From Chloroflexota bacterium (GTDB lineage: Bacteria > Chloroflexota > Anaerolineae > Ardenticatenales > JAADHH01): a stretch of 46,747 nucleotides of DNA. The position numbers and the translations under genes are program-made. Numbering within the stretch: the stretch's first letter is position 1; each line of letters opens with the position of its first letter. The stretch lies in the NCBI GenBank assembly GCA_013151955.1, contig JAADHH010000104.1, positions 1-46,747 of the forward strand. The letters run 5' to 3'. Shown here in pieces: positions 1-8,729 of the stretch. The notes below the pieces were generated by a model. That model was not told where the DNA came from. It searched no databases and was given only the letters and a program-made list of their open reading frames with translations.

Positions 1-3000
1 GATGATACCTATGCACGACAGGAAGCCCTGGGATTTTTCAAAGTGGGGGCCACCGGCGTGCCGCGTACCCGCGTTACCATCGAGAGTCTGAACGCACGCG
101 AACTCGCCAGCGGAACCGATCTCCAGGTACACGTACGCATCACCGACGACTCCGGAACCCCTATGTACATGGCCGGCGTCAGGGCAAAAGCCATGTTCCG
201 CTCCCAGGGATGTACCGCCGATTGGGACGGCCGTTGCACGATCACCCTGAGTACCACGGGACGCCCTCCCGGCCTCTACACCGTGCAAGCCGAATACGTG
301 GGCAGCGGGAACCCACCCTACGGCGGCTCGTTCGACAACAAGAGTTTCTTCATCACCAGCGGGCCGCCACCGCAAGAACGTCCCGTCCCCCTCGTCTATC
401 TGGGCTGGGACTGGGACAATACCGATCCGGCTCAGCACCCCAACTGGGGGGCCTTCGGCGGTACGATTGCTCTGGAATGGCGTGACGTGTACGGCGCTGG
501 AGGATGGGGTATCTTGGAACGCTACCTCGGGCCGGCGAAAAACATGCACATCACCCTTCCCGATGGGCGCGTCGTACCCAAACCCTACATCATCGGCATC
601 TCCATTTACCAGACGAAAGATGTCTACAGTTCTCCCGCGGGGTATTATCATCGGGACCTAACCCCTGGGGCTGTGCAGGCAGCCATCGGAGGGAGCTACG
701 TCATTGATGGCGGCCCGAACTGCCCCGGTATCAACGGTCAGCGAGGTCGGGCCGTGGCTCCGCGATATGATGACCCCAGGTGGCAGGCCGCCTACCGCGA
801 TACCGTTTTGGCGTTGCGAGATTGGCTCAATGCCCACCCGGAATACAACGATGTGTTGGTCGGCTTCCGGGTCAACGCCGGAATTGACGACGAAGCCTTC
901 AAAACAAAAAACGTCAGCGGCTGCAACTTCGATGACACCTTCGCCCAAACCGTGAATGATGGCAAGTTCGAAGGCTGGATTCACGCCGCCATCAGCTATT
1001 GGAGAGAAGCCTTCCCCAACAAACCGGTGTTCCTCGACGGATCGTTCCGCGAATACATGGGGGAATACGACACCCCCGTCGGAAACAAGTGGAACGGGGC
1101 CATCCCGCATGGCTATGTGGTGCCCTACAAATCGATTTCTCAACAGTTCGGGGGCATGTTATATCAATGGTACCCGGACCTGCCCCATGCGTTCGAGAGT
1201 CAGAATGTCCCCTTCTTTTTTGGAGGAATCGAGCCCGGGCCGCATCTGTGGGCCGGCAGCTATTGGATGTTCCTACAGATGTTGTCCCAGCACCCCTGGT
1301 GGGTAGACGTACACGGCGAACATTATCAATCGTGTGACAACCTGCCCGGACTCTGCGATTGGGTGAATGCCCACCTGGGCGTAAACGCCCGAACGACACC
1401 GTCCGTATTCACCGTTATGCGCGAAGTGCAAGACGCCGACCGCAAAGAAGCAGCTACCACGGCCAAAGGGGCCGGCTGGTGGAGCCGCAACTATGGCGAT
1501 TACAATTTCTACCTGTACCGCGTGGAAACGGTCCCCGGCGGGGGCACCGTTCCGGTGCAAAACGTACAACTGCCGGCCGCAGCCCAGAACCAATATTACA
1601 CCCTCTGGATACACAACACCTGGGAAGGGATTCCATCCGAACCCTACGTGGCACGCCGAACGGGAAAGAGCGGCAGCGACCACTACATGTATTTCGATAT
1701 TGACGACTCCTACCCGTATGCCGAACAAGACCCCACCGCGCAGACACTCTATTGGCGCATCCGCGTTGTCTACCTGGACCAGGGATCGGACACCTGGAGT
1801 CTGGAGTACCCAACGAAAAATGGCACGGTCAAAAAATTGACGATTCAAAAGCAAAACAGCGGAGCGTGGGTCGAACAGGTCTGGACGCTTACCGACTTTT
1901 ATGCCAACAATCAATTCGCCGGCGGAACAGACTTCCGGTTGGATGACAACAGCGACGGTACGGACACCTTCCACCTGGCAGAGGCCAGCGGCTCCGGCAC
2001 CCTCCCCACGCCACGGCCAACGCCTCCCCCGCCGGCGCCCACCGCCACACCAACGACCACACCTGTCGGCCCACCGCCAACGGCCACGGAGACACCGATC
2101 TTGCCGCCAACCTGGACGCCGCTCCCTTCCGCCACACCCACACCGGGCACGCCGCCACGAACGTTGGACAGCCGGCACGTGGACACGCCCCCTACACTGG
2201 ACGGACTGCTGGACGATTGGCCTGTCACATCCGCCATTCAAGTTGACGCCACCACCGCAGACACCGTTGCTGCCCAGCCGCCGGCCCTCTCCGATTTAAG
2301 CGCCACGGTACGCAGCGTGTGGGACGTCAACAATCTGTATCTGGCTTTCGAAGTCACAGACGATGTGCTCATCGCCGATTCAGCCGCCCTTTGGCACGAT
2401 GACAGCATTGAGCTGGGATTGGACGGGTTGCACGATTACCAATCCTTCCAACACGACGACCACCAATACACCTATGCCATAGATGGACGATTGACCGACT
2501 ATGCCTTGCCCACCACAACCTCGACGTGGGCTTTGAAACGGACAGCCAACGGCTACACGGTGGAAATGTCTGTTCCCTGGTCCGAGTTGGGCAGCATTTT
2601 CCCGCAAATAGGCCGCCGCCTGGGATTCACCGTCGGCCTGCACGATGATGACAATGGTGGTGGCTACGATTCTTACCTGATTTGGGAAGGCTACAACACG
2701 CAGAACTCTTCCATCGACTGGGGCGACATCCAACTTGCGGACGGGCCGCCGCAGTCGCCGACCCCCTCGCCGCAAGTGACGGCCACGGCCACTGCCACTC
2801 GCACAACAACACCCCAACCAACAGCGACAGGCACACCCTTGCCGACGGCCACGGCCACGCCGTCGCCCACCGCCACGGACACGCCGGTCCCGACCGGAAC
2901 GACCTCGCCCACAACCTGCACCTGGAGCGATGACTTTTCCGGTACAACCCTACAAAACGGATGGTCATGGGTGCGCCAGGATGCCCAACACTGGTCACTC

Positions 3001-5487
3001 ACCGCGCGCCCCGGCTATCTGCAGATTCGCACACAGGGGGGCGAACTGGGTGGGTCGTACAACGATGCGCACAACATCCTCCTGCGAGACGCGCCCACCG
3101 GCGACTTTACCTGGGAGACGACCGTAGACTTCTCGCCGCAAAGTAATTACCAACAGGCCGGCCTGCTCATCTACCAGGACGACGACAATTACATCAAGCT
3201 GGTGCGTGTCTATGGGGATGCGCAGAAGGCCGAATTTGCGAACGAGCTCAACCAGGCCTACACCGGCCAGACCGCGTTCTTCAGCGGGGTGCCCAGCTTC
3301 CTGCGCATTCGTCGGGTCGGCGACCAATACATTGGCGGGTACAGCGCAGACGGCCAAACTTGGACGGAGTTTGCCCCGTTCAGCAACACAAACTTTAGCA
3401 ACGTCAAGCTTGGCCTGCTGGCTACCAATTCCCTGGGTGGGCTGACGGCCATTCATGCCGATTTTGATTCCGTTTGTGTGAAAGGAACAGGAAGCCCTCC
3501 GCCCCAACAGACCGCTACGGCAACGGCCACGACGGTTCCTTCGACAGCCACGCCATCACCAACAGCCACGCCGTCGCCCACGGCTACGGCGACCGCGACC
3601 GGGATGCCAACACCGCTGCCCACGGCCACGCAGCCGGCAACCAGCACGCCGACGCCGACACCGCGACCGACGTTCACGCCGGCGCTGCCCACGGCCACGC
3701 CTACTGTTGCCCCAAGCCCTCAATCCAACCACTATTTGTTCGGGGTTGTCAACGATGTGGGCTACCACTACAACGACGAACGACAAAAGGGGCTGGAAAT
3801 CACAGTCCTGCCGCTGCAGTGGGACATCTATGAATATCAGCCCGGAAACTATAACCTGGTTTACATTTCGTACATCCAACAGGAATTGGACTGGTTACGC
3901 TCGCAAGGATGGAAAGTGATCCTCGACCCCGGGTACCAGCACGCGCCGGACTGGGTCTTCAACTACTGCCCCGACGGCTACTTTGTCAACCAGGCGGGCG
4001 ATCAATACAAACAAACAACCGGTGCGCCTCCTGCGAATGGGGTGTTCGACCCTTGCGTCCGCGGCTACATTGGCTCCTATCTTGGACGGGTCTTCCGCGA
4101 TTTGGGCACAGATTTCTACAGCGTCCGCATCGGCGGGGGGCCAGACGGCTACTTGCAATACCCGCCCGCGGAGTATAACACACACAAAAACAGCTACTGG
4201 GCTTTTGACAAGAATGCGCGACAGGTTATGCCGGCTGACGTAGACCTGTGGGTTCCGGGAACGATGGACAATGCCAACCAGCGCGTTCTGAATGCCGGGT
4301 TTGAAGAATCATCGGCACGCTACACACCGGTCTTGGATTGGATTGTGCCCGCCGGCTCCGATGCCTCCACCACGACCGTGAACCCACGACAAGGTGGGCA
4401 CGCCCTGCGCGTCGCCGCCGGCGATGCCGGCGTTTACCAATTTGTGCCGGTCAGCCCGAACACAAGCTACTATGTCGGCGTCGGGTTCCGGTCGGACGGG
4501 ACGGCCACCGCCAAGGTGAAAGTAGAACAGGTGGGCATCAACCTGGACCCCTTCACGTGGCCCCTGCCCCGTGAATACCAGACCACCAGCGCCACGTGGC
4601 AGTACACAGGCGAAAACATCACCACAGCCGGCAACGCTCACTATTTGCGCATCTCCCTGCAAGGCACGGGCACAGGCAACGTCTTCTTCGACGATCTCCA
4701 GGTCGTACAAACCGGGTATCCGGCCACATCAAACCGTCGCGCGCTGGGGCGTATTTTCCTCGATGCCTATGTCAACAACCTGGTCGATTATGAAAACTGG
4801 CAGATCAGCGAAGTGCGCCGCTCGTATGCCGGCCACATCGACGTAGCCATCGGCTCCAAAGGGGCCCTGCCGGAAGAGCTCCCCGAAGCGTGGATGAGCG
4901 ACCTGATCGGCGCATCGCCTGCCGAAAAGCGGGGCGACCTGCAAAGCGGTCTGTTGGTAGACCGGCTCATCGCCGGCATCTCGGACACTTCCCTGGTGGA
5001 CGTGTATCTGGGGGATCTCCTTGGCCCGGCCGGAGTTGCCGCGCAAGATGCATCCAACAACGCCAGCACCTGGAGCGCGGCCCGCTGGGTCTCCGAACAA
5101 ACGACAAGCCGGGAGTTGCCCGTATGGGGCGGAAATCGCGATAGCGGAACGGCGAGCGACCTGCAACTGGCCGTCCAGCGCATGCGCGATAATAACTTCT
5201 GGGGGCTGTTATGGTCGTCCGAATCAGATTTGTACGGCACATCCGGCCCTGGCTGGGCCACAATTGACGACTACGCCTCGATTATAGCCAGCTTCTGTAA
5301 TCTCCAGAGCGACTTCACCGGTGATGGCAGAGTGGATGGGGCCGACGTGGCCATCGTGGCTCGGACATGGCGCGCATCTTCGGGCACACCGGCATACCAG
5401 GCACGCTATGATTTGGACCACAACGGGGTCGTGAATCTTGCCGACGTGATGTTGGTCGCGCAAGAGGTGGGCAACGGTTGCCAGTAG
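1..5487 (+). CDS. Large secreted modular glycoside-hydrolase-like protein (5' truncated by window edge): TIM-barrel-like GH region, CBM9/DOMON-like domain, DUF1349-like concanavalin domain, second GH42-like barrel, CBM-like beta-sandwich, C-terminal dockerin-like repeats
   Basis: Frame is open from base 1 (DDTYARQEALGFFKVGATG...), so the GTG at 43 is probably not the real start. Three T/P-rich linkers. CBM9-like 'PPTLDGLLDDWP...DDSIELGLDG'. C-terminus 'DFTGDGRVDGADVAIVARTW...YDLDHNGVVNLADVMLVAQ' is a duplicated Ca-binding dockerin-like motif. Confidence 0.8.
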   Translation, partial: DDTYARQEALGFFKVGATGVPRTRVTIESLNARELASGTDLQVHVRITDDSGTPMYMAGVRAKAMFRSQGCTADWDGRCTITLSTTGRPPGLYTVQAEYVGSGNPPYGGSFDNKSFFITSGPPPQERPVPLVYLGWDWDNTDPAQHPNWGAFGGTIALEWRDVYGAGGWGILERYLGPAKNMHITLPDGRVVPKPYIIGISIYQTKDVYSSPAGYYHRDLTPGAVQAAIGGSYVIDGGPNCPGINGQRGRAVAPRYDDPRWQAAYRDTVLALRDWLNAHPEYNDVLVGFRVNAGIDDEAFKTKNVSGCNFDDTFAQTVNDGKFEGWIHAAISYWREAFPNKPVFLDGSFREYMGEYDTPVGNKWNGAIPHGYVVPYKSISQQFGGMLYQWYPDLPHAFESQNVPFFFGGIEPGPHLWAGSYWMFLQMLSQHPWWVDVHGEHYQSCDNLPGLCDWVNAHLGVNARTTPSVFTVMREVQDADRKEAATTAKGAGWWSRNYGDYNFYLYRVETVPGGGTVPVQNVQLPAAAQNQYYTLWIHNTWEGIPSEPYVARRTGKSGSDHYMYFDIDDSYPYAEQDPTAQTLYWRIRVVYLDQGSDTWSLEYPTKNGTVKKLTIQKQNSGAWVEQVWTLTDFYANNQFAGGTDFRLDDNSDGTDTFHLAEASGSGTLPTPRPTPPPPAPTATPTTTPVGPPPTATETPILPPTWTPLPSATPTPGTPPRTLDSRHVDTPPTLDGLLDDWPVTSAIQVDATTADTVAAQPPALSDLSATVRSVWDVNNLYLAFEVTDDVLIADSAALWHDDSIELGLDGLHDYQSFQHDDHQYTYAIDGRLTDYALPTTTSTWALKRTANGYTVEMSVPWSELGSIFPQIGRRLGFTVGLHDDDNGGGYDSYLIWEGYNTQNSSIDWGDIQLADGPPQSPTPSPQVTATATATRTTTPQPTATGTPLPTATATPSPTATDTPVPTGTTSPTTCTWSDDFSGTTLQNGWSWVRQDAQHWSLTARPGYLQIRTQGGELGGSYNDAHNILLRDAPTGDFTWETTVDFSPQSNYQQAGLLIYQDDDNYIKLVRVYGDAQKAEFANELNQAYTGQTAFFSGVPSFLRIRRVGDQYIGGYSADGQTWTEFAPFSNTNFSNVKLGLLATNSLGGLTAIHADFDSVCVKGTGSPPPQQTATATATTVPSTATPSPTATPSPTATATATGMPTPLPTATQPATSTPTPTPRPTFTPALPTATPTVAPSPQSNHYLFGVVNDVGYHYNDERQKGLEITVLPLQWDIYEYQPGNYNLVYISYIQQELDWLRSQGWKVILDPGYQHAPDWVFNYCPDGYFVNQAGDQYKQTTGAPPANGVFDPCVRGYIGSYLGRVFRDLGTDFYSVRIGGGPDGYLQYPPAEYNTHKNSYWAFDKNARQVMPADVDLWVPGTMDNANQRVLNAGFEESSARYTPVLDWIVPAGSDASTTTVNPRQGGHALRVAAGDAGVYQFVPVSPNTSYYVGVGFRSDGTATAKVKVEQVGINLDPFTWPLPREYQTTSATWQYTGENITTAGNAHYLRISLQGTGTGNVFFDDLQVVQTGYPATSNRRALGRIFLDAYVNNLVDYENWQISEVRRSYAGHIDVAIGSKGALPEELPEAWMSDLIGASPAEKRGDLQSGLLVDRLIAGISDTSLVDVYLGDLLGPAGVAAQDASNNASTWSAARWVSEQTTSRELPVWGGNRDSGTASDLQLAVQRMRDNNFWGLLWSSESDLYGTSGPGWATIDDYASIIASFCNLQSDFTGDGRVDGADVAIVARTWRASSGTPAYQARYDLDHNGVVNLADVMLVAQEVGNGCQ
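1996..2160 (+). repeat. T/P-rich low-complexity linker 1 (within CDS)
   Basis: LPTPRPTPPPPAPTATPTTTPVGPPPTATETP...TPTPGTPP. Confidence 0.85.
2746..2915 (+). repeat. T/P-rich low-complexity linker 2 (within CDS)
   Basis: TPSPQVTATATATRTTTPQPTATGTPLPTATATPSPTATDTPVPTGTTSPT. Confidence 0.85.
3493..3720 (+). repeat. T/P-rich low-complexity linker 3 (within CDS)
   Basis: PPPQQTATATATTVPSTATPSPTATPSPTATATATGMPTPLPTATQPATSTPTPTPRPTFTPALPTATPTVAPSP. Confidence 0.85.
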
Positions 5488-5509
5488 CGACCGGCCCGAA
5501 TCTCCCTAC

Positions 5510-5653
5510 TTTGACAATGTCACATTCGAACGCCTGGCGAATGAATTCGCGGCTACGTGGGGCGAAGCTGCCCTGCGGCAGCTAAACGAGGCCACTTCGC
5601 CACCGGTAGCACGCGGTTTCAACCGCCGTGCAAGGAAATGTGACATTGTCAAA
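5510..5653. mobile_element. MITE-like non-autonomous element: 17-bp perfect terminal inverted repeats, TA just outside each end, nested internal hairpins
   Basis: Left TIR TTTGACAATGTCACATT (5510-5526) is the exact reverse complement of AATGTGACATTGTCAAA (5637-5653). Internal hairpins: GCGAA-tgaa-TTCGC (5537-5550), AGCTGCC-ctgc-GGCAGCT (5566-5583), GGCGAAG/CTTCGCC (5561-5567/5595-5601), GCACGCGGTT-tc-AACCGCCGTGC (5609-5631). Confidence 0.6.
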
Positions 5654-5714
5654 CTACTCGGCCATTTTTTCGATTTCCACCGAAAGGGATACACCACCCT
5701 GCCTCCCTACTACT

Positions 5715-5743
5715 TTGCCCTGCCCTGCGAGCTGTGCTATAAT
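5715..5743 (+). promoter_or_regulatory. Putative sigma70-type promoter (TTGCCC-17-TATAAT)
   Basis: -35 5715-5720, -10 5738-5743, 17-bp spacer, upstream of the FAD oxidoreductase pair. Confidence 0.5.
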
Positions 5744-5788
5744 TTGAGAGTACTTGTTTGCCGTACTCTTCATTTACCACCAAGGCAC

Positions 5789-5880
5789 GTATCTTCTCAA
5801 TAAAACGGGGTGGGGCGACCCAGAAGTTCGACTTTTGGTAAAAGTCGAACTTCTTCGCCCCGGAATATTGAGAAGAGATA
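5789..5880. mobile_element. ~92-bp fold-back palindromic element flanked by 9-bp direct repeats CCAAGGCAC
   Basis: Core stem GAAGTTCGACTTTT-ggt-AAAAGTCGAACTTC (5823-5853, 14-bp perfect). Outer arms gtatcttctcaat.../...attgagaagagata. CCAAGGCAC at 5780-5788 and 5881-5889. Confidence 0.55.
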
Positions 5881-5980
5881 CCAAGGCACCAAGACAAAAT
5901 GGTTCGCTCCTGTTTTTCTTTGTGCCCTCGTGATTTGGTGGCTCATTGGCTTGTCAGCGGTGTGCGTTGTGGGGGCAAAA

Positions 5981-7339
5981 ATGGAACGCCTATCGGATCG
6001 GAAAACAGAGGGAACGGCCCCTTTGCGCATTGCCGTAATTGGTGGCGGCCCGGCCGGCGCGTTTTTCGCCTGCTATGCTTTCCATTATGCTCGCCAGCTA
6101 GGGCGCACCATTTCCGTTGACATCTTCGAGCCGCGTGATTTCTTCCGTGCGGCCCGGCCGGGGTGTAATATGTGCGCCGGCCTGATCCCGACATACGTCC
6201 TGGACGAGATGGCAGAAATCGGTATCTCCCTGCCCTCGCGTGTGATCCGCAGCCGCATCAGCGATTACAGCTTGCACATGTCTGCCGGCACATTGGACGT
6301 TGCCCAGCCGGACAAAAAAGCTGCTGTAGTCAGCGTGTTCCGCGGAAACGGCCCGCTGCAACCGCCGCCGGAGAGACCGATCAGCCTGGATGCCTTCTTG
6401 CTCAGTGAAGCTGTTTCGCGAGGAGTCCGTCTTCGCTCCATAGCAGTGCGCGCCATCGAGGTGGGACACGAGCCCCGCCTGCGCACCATGAGCGATGAAG
6501 TGGAGCGGTACGACCTCGTTGTCCTCGCCGCCGGCGTGAACGGACCACAGATCCACGTAGAAGGAATACCCTACCGCCCTCCCAAAACCCAATCTATGGC
6601 CCAGACGGAGATATTCATGTCTCCTGACGCTATTCAATCCTTGGAGGGCCGGGTACACATCTTTCTGCCCAGCGACAAGAACCTCATGTTTGGCACGTTG
6701 GTCCCGAAGAAAAACTATGTGAGCATCTCTCTTCTGGGCAACAATTTGTCCCGCGACAGTCTTTCCCTCTTTCTCTCTCGCCCGGAGGTTGTGGGACAGC
6801 TAGGCGTCCAATCGCGTGCAATATGTGCCTGTCGCCCGCGCATTGCCGTCTCTCCGGCCAAGCCTCTATACGGGCCCGGCTTTGTGGCCGTTGGCGATAG
6901 CGGTGTCACCCGGTTGTACAAGAATGGGATCGGCAATGCGCTGCGTACGTCACGAGCAGCAGCCCACACGGCCATCTTTTACGGCCCCTCTGGAGACGCC
7001 TTCATTCGCGGATACGAGCCCCTCTGCCGCGAAATCATTCAGGACAATCGCTTTGGCCGCTTTCTGTTTTCATTTACACACGTCTTCCAACATCGATCTG
7101 CACTGTCTCACCCGCACATGATGACCGTCAAATGGGAACAGCAGCAGCCTCCCCGTCGCCGGCGATTGAGCCGTCTGATCTGGGGCATGTTTACCGGAAG
7201 CGACCCCTACCGCAAGCTATTTCTCATGTCGATGGATATACGCGTGCAATACCATCTGTTCAATTGCCTGATTGCGGACACCTGGTATGGCAGAGACTTG
7301 CACAGCGTGCTGGTAACGAAAGGGAGCATGGAACTATAA
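5981..7339 (+). CDS. NAD(P)/FAD-dependent oxidoreductase, geranylgeranyl-reductase-like
   Basis: Rossmann FAD motif RIAVIGGGPAGAFFA; CNMCAGLIP motif; GFVAVGDSG motif. ATG at 5981 preferred over the ORF-track start at 5810, which lies in the fold-back element. Confidence 0.75.
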   Translation: MERLSDRKTEGTAPLRIAVIGGGPAGAFFACYAFHYARQLGRTISVDIFEPRDFFRAARPGCNMCAGLIPTYVLDEMAEIGISLPSRVIRSRISDYSLHMSAGTLDVAQPDKKAAVVSVFRGNGPLQPPPERPISLDAFLLSEAVSRGVRLRSIAVRAIEVGHEPRLRTMSDEVERYDLVVLAAGVNGPQIHVEGIPYRPPKTQSMAQTEIFMSPDAIQSLEGRVHIFLPSDKNLMFGTLVPKKNYVSISLLGNNLSRDSLSLFLSRPEVVGQLGVQSRAICACRPRIAVSPAKPLYGPGFVAVGDSGVTRLYKNGIGNALRTSRAAAHTAIFYGPSGDAFIRGYEPLCREIIQDNRFGRFLFSFTHVFQHRSALSHPHMMTVKWEQQQPPRRRRLSRLIWGMFTGSDPYRKLFLMSMDIRVQYHLFNCLIADTWYGRDLHSVLVTKGSMEL

Positions 7340-7341
7340 TC

Positions 7342-8613
7342 ATGGATAGCATGGGACCTTTGCAAAATGGATCAAGTGTAGCGATCATCGGCGGGGGACC
7401 GGGGGGGACTGCTTGCGCCATAGCCCTCCTCCATCAAGCAAGTGTGTTGGGGCGCACCATCCACGTGACCATCTACGAAGGCAAGATATTCGCGGAAGAC
7501 ACGCATCACAATCAATGTGCGGGCGTCGTCTCTCCTCCCATCACAGACATCCTGGAGAACCAATTACGGGTGTCATTCCCGTTTCAACTCGTCCAGCGGA
7601 AGATCACCGGGTATGTCTTGCACGGCAACCGGCGCGCCCTGGTACTCGACGGTCCGGAAGACAAACCTTCCTACGCGATGCGCAGAAACGAATTCGATCA
7701 CTACATGCTGGAGCAAGCGCGACAGGTCGGCGCAACAATCGTGCGCGGTCGCGTGACAGACCTGGAATTTCACGCAGATGGCGTTCACATCTACAGCGAA
7801 AGCGATTACCGCCACGTGAATGTCGTGGTCGGTGCTTTTGGCCTGGATGACGGCACCGCCGCCGTTTTCTCTCGAACGACGAACTATGCGCAGCCGCGCT
7901 TCCTGCAGAGCATTGTCACCAAATTCCATCCACCCAGCGAGTTCATGGGACCGGGTGTGTGCCGCATCCACGCCTTCCTGCCCGCTGCCCCGCAAATCGA
8001 GTTCGGGGCGATCACGCCGAAAACCAATCACGTCACCATCAACACGGCCGGCGCCCACCTCGACACCCACTGGATGGAAACCTTTCTTTCATCTTCCGGT
8101 GTTCATGAGGCCATACCCTTTCCGGCGGGAGCCGATTCGCTGGACACATTGCACCTCCCCTATTTCAAGGGCCGCTTTCCGATTTCTATTGCCCGCAATT
8201 TCTACGGGAACCGCTACGTCCTGGTCGGTGACGCGGCCGGTTTGGTGCGCGCCTTCAAAGGCAAGGGCATCAACTCGGCCTGTCTGAGCGGAATCTGGGC
8301 TGCCCAATGTATGTTGCGCAGTGGTATCTCGCGCCAGGCCTTCGCCGACGACTACGTCAATTCGTGCCACGCCATCCTCATTGACCTGCCTTACGGCAAG
8401 GCAGTACGCCGGCTGGTGATCCTTGGCAGCCGGCTCGGCTTGGTAGACCGCGTGATTGCCACAGCAGAGCGTGAGCCGGCCCTGCAACAAGCCCTCTTCG
8501 ACGCCGTCTCCGGGCATCGCAACTACCGCGACATCATCCTCGACCTTCTCCATTTTCCCCTGCTATGGAGACTTGGGCGCACCTTTGTCAGCGTCCCCCA
8601 ACCGGCGGGATAA
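7342..8613 (+). CDS. NAD(P)/FAD-dependent oxidoreductase, geranylgeranyl-reductase-like (tandem paralogue)
   Basis: SVAIIGGGPGGTACAIALL; NQCAGVVSPP motif; YVLVGDAAGLVRAFKGKGIN. ATG at 7342, directly after the previous stop. Confidence 0.78.
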   Translation: MDSMGPLQNGSSVAIIGGGPGGTACAIALLHQASVLGRTIHVTIYEGKIFAEDTHHNQCAGVVSPPITDILENQLRVSFPFQLVQRKITGYVLHGNRRALVLDGPEDKPSYAMRRNEFDHYMLEQARQVGATIVRGRVTDLEFHADGVHIYSESDYRHVNVVVGAFGLDDGTAAVFSRTTNYAQPRFLQSIVTKFHPPSEFMGPGVCRIHAFLPAAPQIEFGAITPKTNHVTINTAGAHLDTHWMETFLSSSGVHEAIPFPAGADSLDTLHLPYFKGRFPISIARNFYGNRYVLVGDAAGLVRAFKGKGINSACLSGIWAAQCMLRSGISRQAFADDYVNSCHAILIDLPYGKAVRRLVILGSRLGLVDRVIATAEREPALQQALFDAVSGHRNYRDIILDLLHFPLLWRLGRTFVSVPQPAG

Positions 8614-8729
8614 TGATCAACGATCAATTGATCGGTCAGGTTTTCCTTGATCAATCTCCGCGAGTCTGATTGGCCTGAAACGCAGTCGTGCGTAACGCGA
8701 CGGAACACGTTTCCGCGCCGGCGTCCGGC

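Noticed and set aside
1273-2241. 322-aa minus-strand ORF antisense to the glycosidase gene
   Set aside because: G/R/V-rich shadow of T/P-linker codons; strong plus-strand domain evidence.
3453-3698. Minus-strand VAVAVG-repeat ORF
   Set aside because: Antisense translation of the TATPSPT linker, not a real repeat protein.
5810-5980. N-terminal extension of the first FAD oxidoreductase in the ORF track
   Set aside because: Translates the fold-back element; ATG 5981 lies shortly before the FAD motif.
7132-7341. Upstream extension of the second FAD oxidoreductase
   Set aside because: Overlaps the previous gene by about 200 nt; ATG 7342 begins right after its stop.
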